Source: Planctomycetales bacterium (GTDB taxonomy: Bacteria > Planctomycetota > Phycisphaerae > SM23-33). Taken from it: a stretch of DNA of 32,836 bases. Shown in pieces: positions 28,506-32,836 of the stretch. A model generated the notes under the pieces. The model was not told where the DNA came from. It saw only the letters and a program-made list of their open reading frames with translations, and made no database searches. The stretch is from NCBI GenBank assembly GCA_030612725.1, contig JAUWNJ010000010.1, positions 1 through 32,836 on the forward strand, given 5' to 3'. The translations under genes and the position numbers were made by a program. The first letter of the stretch is position 1. Every line of letters begins with the position of its first letter.

Positions 28506-30797
28506 CTAACGTTTGTCTTCTGGTTGCGAGGTAGTCGCCGGGGTCTTTCCGACGTGGCGGAATGCGAAGCGTTTTTCGCTGATACTGAACGCGCCCGGGC
28601 CGCCGAAGCGTATGTCTATCCGCAGGCTGTTGGCTTTGCCTCTGGCGACGAATCGGTGCGTGCCGCGAGCCAGCGAAACCGGAAGGTATTTCCACTGCCT
28701 GCCGGCGGGGACGTCAAAAACCTTCCCGTCCACCTCAATCGCCAAGCCACCGCTGAATTTCACCTGGAACTGATACATGTCGTCTTTGGGCACGTCGAAA
28801 TACCCCTCAAGCCGAAATGCCTGGCCCTTCTTGACACCGGCGGCGATCATCGCTTTCATGTTACGCATATCCTTGACGAGAAAGGACTTGCCGCCTTCGG
28901 TAGTGAGTTTCAGCCCTTTGGTTATCGGCTTCCCCTTCGGCGGCGCGACGCCTTTGAGTCTGGCGGGATGCACGATACTCAGTTTCATCGGAGCCGATGA
29001 TATGGAGACCGTCTTGCCGTCTGTTTCGATAGTTCCTACTGCTCGCAGATTGACCGTTCCCAGCCCCAGTCGGTTTGAATCAATCTTCGCTATTCCGGTG
29101 GGTCCTTTGATGGTTGCCAGTTCGCGCGAATTGTGAAAGATGGTGATTTTCTTCGCCCCGGGCAGTTTTACCGAAACCGGAACCTTCGCTCCCAGCCGAG
29201 CGGCCAAGACACACCTGGCATCAAGTTTCCGCCCGTGATTGTTGATTGTGATTCCAACGATGAGGTTGCCCTGTGTGGCTATCGCGTCGGCGGTAACAGC
29301 CACGATGCGGATTTCGTGCCAACCGTCGGAAAGTTTCGCCGTGTCGAGTTTTAACGACACGGCGGGCGGGCCGACCACCCGTCGCAGACCGTCGATGAAA
29401 AGTTCGTATCGCCCGATTTTGATATCCTTTTCTTTTACGCCAGGCGTGAGAGTTATCTCGCCCTTGACGACCTGGCCCGGCTTGATGCCTGTCAGCGTAA
29501 CGGTCGGAATCTTCGCCCAGGGTTTGCATAGCGGGTCGCCGATTATCAGCAGTTGGTAAGGTCCGGCGACAGACTGGTAGAACGCTTCGGCGAGCGAGCA
29601 TCCGGCGGCGTAGAAATAGTGCATAAACGACGTGGGGAACTTTGCCTGGATAGCGTAAGGCTCGGTAACGGTCCCGCAGGTCCCCGCCGCTCCGGCGCGA
29701 ATGAACTCCGTGCAGGACGTCTGGCCTGAAGATTGGCTCATCGCCCCGCCCCAACTGGTCAGGTGCTCGCAGATAGCGCCGGGCAGAATTGAACTTCCGG
29801 TCTTTGACCAGTTGAATTTGGCTGAACCGGCGGCAAGTCCCATCACGTCTTTGCGGTTTTTGGGCATGCTTCCCTTGACGGTTTCGCCCTTGACGCCGAG
29901 GGTCTTCAGGCCGGCGATGGCCGAATCAAAACCCCATTGCCTGGTGCGGGAGCGAACGTCTTTATTGACCATGTAATAGATTGTTCCTTTCGGGTGCGTT
30001 CCGTCGGCGGCGGCGCTTCGCCGGAGGCATTGAATCGCTTCATCGACCGATGTACCGCGCCCGCTGGTAACTGCAAGAACCGTTGAGAGGACATAACCCT
30101 GTCGCGGGCCGGTCGCGCCGGCGGTTGCAATTTGCCCGGACGGGGTCCACCCGTATCGACCTGAAAAGCCTATCGGCGGCTGAACGACGACTTTCGGCGG
30201 ACGGACTTTCTCGCTCAGCGCTTTGAGGTCGTCGTCCTGTCGGCGGGGCGTTCGCCTCCGCATCTGCCGGCGGGCGTACCAGTTGTTATGAAGCGAAAGG
30301 TATCCGATAGTGCGCTTCGATTGATCGCCGGGCTGTTTGGGTAGCACCCAGCGATACATGTACGTCATGCTGTTGATAGACGCGCTGGAAGTCAGCGGCT
30401 TGCGGGCTTTGCCGTCGGGGAGGTCTTTTCCCAATTGGATGCGGTAGGGCACGTCGGCTGAATAAACGATGCAATCGACCTGCCGCTCCAGGTTTCGCTT
30501 TTTGACCTCGTCCAGCACCGGCTTGAGGATGTGCTTGCGGAAGTTTTCGATGCTGATTGAGTCGAACGCCCAGTTGGTTCCGCCGGACAGGTATATCACG
30601 TTGTTCGGCGGGATTTTGCGAAGATGGACAAACTCGTTTGCCACCGCCAGCGACGCCCAGCTGTCCTCGTTGACGACAACGATCACGCTCTCAGGTCCGC
30701 CGCCGGCCTGTGCGGGCACGCCGACCGAAAGTATCATCCCCGCCGCAATCAACAATCCGATACGCGAAACTTTCCGCTGAAAATCGTTGCTTTTCAT
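28506..30797 (-). CDS. TIGR03790-family exported protein with C-terminal PA14-like domain
   Basis: A 763-residue exported protein with signal peptide MKSNDFQRKVSRIGLLIAAG... ending near PAQA-GG (about residue 31). The main domain (about 35-440) has the TIGR03790 pattern: VIVVVNEDSWASLAVANEFVHLRKIPPNNVIYL, VDCIVYSADVPYRI, KGTIYYMVNKDVRSRTRQWGFDSA, GAICEHLTSWGGAM, AGAAGTCGTVTEPYAI and LIIGDPLCKPWA. Beta-sandwich-like segments follow, then a PA14-like region (GYFDVPKDDMYQFQVKFSGG) and a basic C-terminus. The family is known to occur in genomes with PEP-CTERM/exosortase systems; function unknown. ATG with AAGGAA upstream. There is no PEP-CTERM tail on this protein itself. Confidence 0.85.
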   Translation of the reverse strand: MKSNDFQRKVSRIGLLIAAGMILSVGVPAQAGGGPESVIVVVNEDSWASLAVANEFVHLRKIPPNNVIYLSGGTNWAFDSISIENFRKHILKPVLDEVKKRNLERQVDCIVYSADVPYRIQLGKDLPDGKARKPLTSSASINSMTYMYRWVLPKQPGDQSKRTIGYLSLHNNWYARRQMRRRTPRRQDDDLKALSEKVRPPKVVVQPPIGFSGRYGWTPSGQIATAGATGPRQGYVLSTVLAVTSGRGTSVDEAIQCLRRSAAADGTHPKGTIYYMVNKDVRSRTRQWGFDSAIAGLKTLGVKGETVKGSMPKNRKDVMGLAAGSAKFNWSKTGSSILPGAICEHLTSWGGAMSQSSGQTSCTEFIRAGAAGTCGTVTEPYAIQAKFPTSFMHYFYAAGCSLAEAFYQSVAGPYQLLIIGDPLCKPWAKIPTVTLTGIKPGQVVKGEITLTPGVKEKDIKIGRYELFIDGLRRVVGPPAVSLKLDTAKLSDGWHEIRIVAVTADAIATQGNLIVGITINNHGRKLDARCVLAARLGAKVPVSVKLPGAKKITIFHNSRELATIKGPTGIAKIDSNRLGLGTVNLRAVGTIETDGKTVSISSAPMKLSIVHPARLKGVAPPKGKPITKGLKLTTEGGKSFLVKDMRNMKAMIAAGVKKGQAFRLEGYFDVPKDDMYQFQVKFSGGLAIEVDGKVFDVPAGRQWKYLPVSLARGTHRFVARGKANSLRIDIRFGGPGAFSISEKRFAFRHVGKTPATTSQPEDKR

Positions 30798-30940
30798 ACA
30801 CTATTCCTTGATAAAATCACAAAGAGTCATTCTTTTAGCAGATCGAAATCGTAATGATACTAAATAGAACCCGCAGGCGACAGCAAGGCATCGGAGCAAA
30901 TGCGGATTCATAATAATTCCCATCTTCAGCGGATTTTCGG

Positions 30941-30946
30941 TACAAT
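30941..30946 (+). promoter_or_regulatory. Promoter -10 candidate for the MNT-HEPN module
   Basis: TACAAT lies 30 bases upstream of the MNT start, matching the placement of TATAAT in the paralogous module (26865), with shared flanking bases (TTTTCGG before, GCGAGAGGT after). This suggests a conserved promoter with a short leader. Confidence 0.45.
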
Positions 30947-30970
30947 CACCGAAGGCGAGAGGTCAGAACC

Positions 30971-31252
30971 ATGAGCGACGAAATTACCGAGTCAATCCGA
31001 AAGGCTGCCGAGGTGCTCAAGTCCTTCGGCGCCAGAGAAGTCTATGTCTTCGGTTCGGCGGCAGCTGGCACGATGGATGAGTATTCCGACGTCGATATGG
31101 CCGTCGCAGGCCTGCCGCCGGGAGTGTTCTACAAGGCCTACGCGAGGGCTGTACGTTCCTTCGACTGCGAAATGGACTTAATCAGCCTGGACAAAGACAG
31201 CCCGTTCGCGGAGTACTTAAAACGAAAAGGAAAACTTCGCCGTGTGGGATGA
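30971..31252 (+). CDS. MNT-domain nucleotidyltransferase antitoxin, copy 2
   Basis: A 93-residue MntA-type minimal nucleotidyltransferase with GSAAAGTMDEYSDVDMAV (GSx10DxD). In characterised MNT-HEPN systems this protein transfers AMP to its HEPN partner to silence it. The ATG follows GAGAGG, as in copy 1. It overlaps the HEPN gene by 11 bp, so the two are coupled. N- and C-terminal thirds are strongly conserved with copy 1 (ITESIRKAAEVLK and RRVG ends), while residues 55-70 differ, which could set partner specificity. Confidence 0.88.
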   Translation: MSDEITESIRKAAEVLKSFGAREVYVFGSAAAGTMDEYSDVDMAVAGLPPGVFYKAYARAVRSFDCEMDLISLDKDSPFAEYLKRKGKLRRVG

Positions 31253-31691
31253 ACTGGCTGAAGAGGTCGAATTTGAATTGTCTCAGATTCGTCGGCTGCT
31301 TGACGAATATGAAGGCCTCCTCCAGTCTGCTTCCGAGAAAAATCCCGGCGGGAAGGACACGTTGGCCTTGGCTGGCGCCCTTCACTGTTTCTACAACGGC
31401 ATCGAAAACATCTTCAAACGCATAGCCGGCAAAATTGACGGTGGCCTGCCGCGCAACGGAGCGTGGCATCGTAAACTTCTGGATTCGATGACTACTGAGA
31501 CTCCAAACCGACCTGCGGTGATCAACCCCTCCATATACGCTCGAATCGAGGAGTATCTTCGTTTCAGGCACCGCTTTCGGTATTCATATTCCTTTGATCT
31601 GGACTGGGAGGAAATGTCTCCGCTGGCTCTCGGCTGTAAGGAAACGTTGCAGCTGCTGGAGGCTGAACTGAACGAATTTCTAAAACACTGA
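31242..31691 (+). CDS. HepT-like HEPN toxin with altered RNase motif
   Basis: A 149-residue helical protein of the HepT-like HEPN family, RNase partners of MNT antitoxins. Family marks are ALHCFYNGIENIFKRIA (about 46-62), GAWHRKLLDSM (73-83) and YLRFRHRFRYSYSFDLDWEEM (105-125). Relatives usually read RHxFRHxY at this point, giving the R-x4-H catalytic motif. Here the sequence is R109-HRFR-Tyr114, so the expected His is Tyr. The protein may be RNase-dead or use a shifted His. Start is GTG 31242, which overlaps the MNT gene; the same GTG-TGG-GAT start is preserved in the truncated copy at 27166. Confidence 0.8.
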   Translation: MWDELAEEVEFELSQIRRLLDEYEGLLQSASEKNPGGKDTLALAGALHCFYNGIENIFKRIAGKIDGGLPRNGAWHRKLLDSMTTETPNRPAVINPSIYARIEEYLRFRHRFRYSYSFDLDWEEMSPLALGCKETLQLLEAELNEFLKH

Positions 31692-31730
31692 TCCGGTATG
31701 ACCGGTAGAATCAGCAAAAGGGGAAGCATC

Positions 31731-32078
31731 ATGGGCGAACCTGTTGTGCATTGGGAAATCGGGGCGAAGGACATCGAGAAGATGCAGGAGTTTTACGGGA
31801 GCCTGTTCGACTGGGGGATTCAGAACGTTTTTCCGGGCTATGCGCAGGTCAGCACCGGATCCGAAGGAATCGGCGGCGGGATCATGCAGACAAAAGACGA
31901 CATCCCGCCGTATGTTACTTTCTACGTGGCGGTGGACGACCTCCAGGCGTATCTGGACAAGGCAGAAGGCCTCGGCGGAAAGACCGTCGTGCCGCCCACG
32001 CCGGTCCCGATGATCGGGGCGTTCGCAGTATTTACCGACCCGGAAGGACACGGGATAGGACTGTTCCAGAAGGAATAG
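31731..32078 (+). CDS. VOC-family (glyoxalase-like) protein
   Basis: A 115-residue member of the vicinal oxygen chelate superfamily, which forms metal-binding paired beta-alpha-beta modules used by glyoxalases, dioxygenases and antibiotic-resistance proteins. Marks: VVHWEIGAKDIEKMQEFYGSLFDWGI at the N-terminus (His, metal ligand), VTFYVAVDDLQAYLDKAEGLGGKTVVPPTPVPMIG, then AVFTDPEGHGIGLFQKE with the C-terminal acid. Substrate unknown. ATG 31731 follows AAAAGGGGAAG. The next gene starts five bases after its stop, so they are probably co-transcribed. Confidence 0.9.
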   Translation: MGEPVVHWEIGAKDIEKMQEFYGSLFDWGIQNVFPGYAQVSTGSEGIGGGIMQTKDDIPPYVTFYVAVDDLQAYLDKAEGLGGKTVVPPTPVPMIGAFAVFTDPEGHGIGLFQKE

Positions 32079-32083
32079 ACTCT

Positions 32084-32836
32084 TTGACCGGTAGAGAGAG
32101 AATCGAGGCTGCGTTCTCGCCCGACGGCGCCGAGGATATCCCGGCGGTGATCTGCTACGAGGGCATCTGCATTCGCGACCATTGGGATCAACTGACCTCC
32201 CTGCCCTGGTGGCATCAGTTCTCAAGCGACCTTGAAGAGCAGTTGGCCTGGCGGCGGGAGGTCATCGCAGGCCTCCGGCATGACTGGTTTCGCCTTCCGG
32301 ACTGCTCCGCTCGCGCCGAACGGGCAGAGACGTTTATCGAAGAGCGCGGCGAAGGCGTTTTTCGAATCAACAGGCGGACCGGCAACGAAGAAAAACTCAC
32401 CCCGCCTGTCGTCGGCGGTCAGGGGCGGCGCCCTATCGCCTCGGCACGCCTGCCTGAAACGGTCGAGCAGGTCGATGCCTCGATTAACTCGTCCCGTCAC
32501 TGGGACGTCCGGCAATTTGCCGGGGGATTCGACCCCGACCGGTTCGTCGCCGAAGGCCGGGGGGACCTGGCTAAGAGGATGCTGAAGGAATTCGGACGGG
32601 GCCTTTACCCTTATACCTACGTCAGTTCACCGTTGTGGATGTGCTATTACCTGTGGGGTTTCGAGGGAATGATGATCCTGATTGCCGAGAAGCCCGACCT
32701 TGTCCGCCGCGCCTGCCGGCACCACCTCGCCATCGCCACCGACGCCGTCCGTCAGGCATCGGCCCTGGGCGCCGAGGCCGTGTGGATCGAAGAGGCTTTC
32801 ATGGACATGATCAGCCCGGCTGCCTACGAGTCGCTG
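32084..32836 (+). CDS. Uroporphyrinogen decarboxylase-like protein (3' end outside the window)
   Basis: The first 251 residues of a protein whose end lies past the window. It starts at TTG 32084 (LTGRERIEAAF), with AAGGAA eight bases upstream within the VOC gene. The barrel pattern matches the uroporphyrinogen decarboxylase/MtaA-type corrinoid methyltransferase superfamily: TGRERIEAAF at the start, YVSSPLWMCYYLWGFEGMMILIAEKPDLVRRACRHHLAIA, and GAEAVWIEEAFMDMISPAAYES. In Planctomycetota and anaerobes most such proteins are not haem enzymes but methyltransferase-like proteins of unknown substrate. No corrinoid protein is seen beside it. Confidence 0.85.
   Translation, partial: MTGRERIEAAFSPDGAEDIPAVICYEGICIRDHWDQLTSLPWWHQFSSDLEEQLAWRREVIAGLRHDWFRLPDCSARAERAETFIEERGEGVFRINRRTGNEEKLTPPVVGGQGRRPIASARLPETVEQVDASINSSRHWDVRQFAGGFDPDRFVAEGRGDLAKRMLKEFGRGLYPYTYVSSPLWMCYYLWGFEGMMILIAEKPDLVRRACRHHLAIATDAVRQASALGAEAVWIEEAFMDMISPAAYESL

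Overview
This is a gene-dense window of roughly 57-60% GC by eye. It looks like the chromosome of a Planctomycetota-type bacterium, perhaps Phycisphaerae. That placement is an inference from family content: a PEP-CTERM surface protein, a TIGR03790 protein (a family that co-occurs with PEP-CTERM/exosortase systems), a DUF6485 and a DUF1284 protein, LemA, several stand-alone sugar-isomerase-like TIM barrels, a CehA/McbA-type PHP protein and a uroporphyrinogen-decarboxylase-like protein. No rRNA, tRNA, CRISPR array, phage gene or transposase gene was seen.

Region 1 (22-16035, all on the minus strand) contains, in transcription order, a B12-binding radical SAM protein, ScpB, a TIM-barrel isomerase, an unusual carbamoyltransferase, a PreA-PreT-type dehydrogenase fused in one chain, DUF1284, an amidohydrolase, a class-I glutamine amidotransferase-like lipoprotein, two more amidohydrolases (one without the metal ligands), two tandem beta-propeller paralogues and a family-2 glycosyltransferase. 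The carbamoyltransferase, dehydrogenase and amidohydrolases together suggest reductive or hydrolytic breakdown of a cyclic amide or ureide. This is inference only. A 14-codon scar between the two propellers records how this block was duplicated and then trimmed.

Region 2 (16074-19031) contains a winged-helix regulator with its membrane-protein partner and a palindromic operator candidate, then a divergent sugar-nucleotidyltransferase/left-handed-helix protein followed by DUF6485. Region 3 (19140-24287) contains a PEP-CTERM gene behind a perfect TTGACA-N16-TATAAT promoter, another TIM-barrel isomerase, a membrane protein of unknown function, and ruvB-ruvA-ruvC.

Region 4 (24284-31691) has accumulated toxin-antitoxin-like modules. 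It holds an internally deleted nucleotidyltransferase with its small partner. It also holds a PIN toxin/antitoxin cassette inserted between two co-oriented genes and flanked by a perfect 30-bp direct repeat, with the toxin frameshifted. An MNT gene follows whose HEPN partner is cut off after about 5 recognisable codons by an AT-rich repeat. The last module is a paralogous MNT-HEPN pair whose HEPN protein has Tyr where the motif His is expected. LemA, a lemA 3' fragment, a PHP-domain protein and a TIGR03790 protein lie among them. The window ends with a VOC protein and a truncated uroporphyrinogen-decarboxylase-like gene.

Intergenic spacers are filled with several families of short word-like inverted repeats. 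In two places these form the 3' end of a coding sequence, and in one place a paralogous spacer without the element acts as an empty site. They look like small mobile or expanding elements. The strongest leads are the 30-bp-flanked toxin-antitoxin insertion, the duplication scar between the propellers, and the atypical dehydrogenase/carbamoyltransferase pair.
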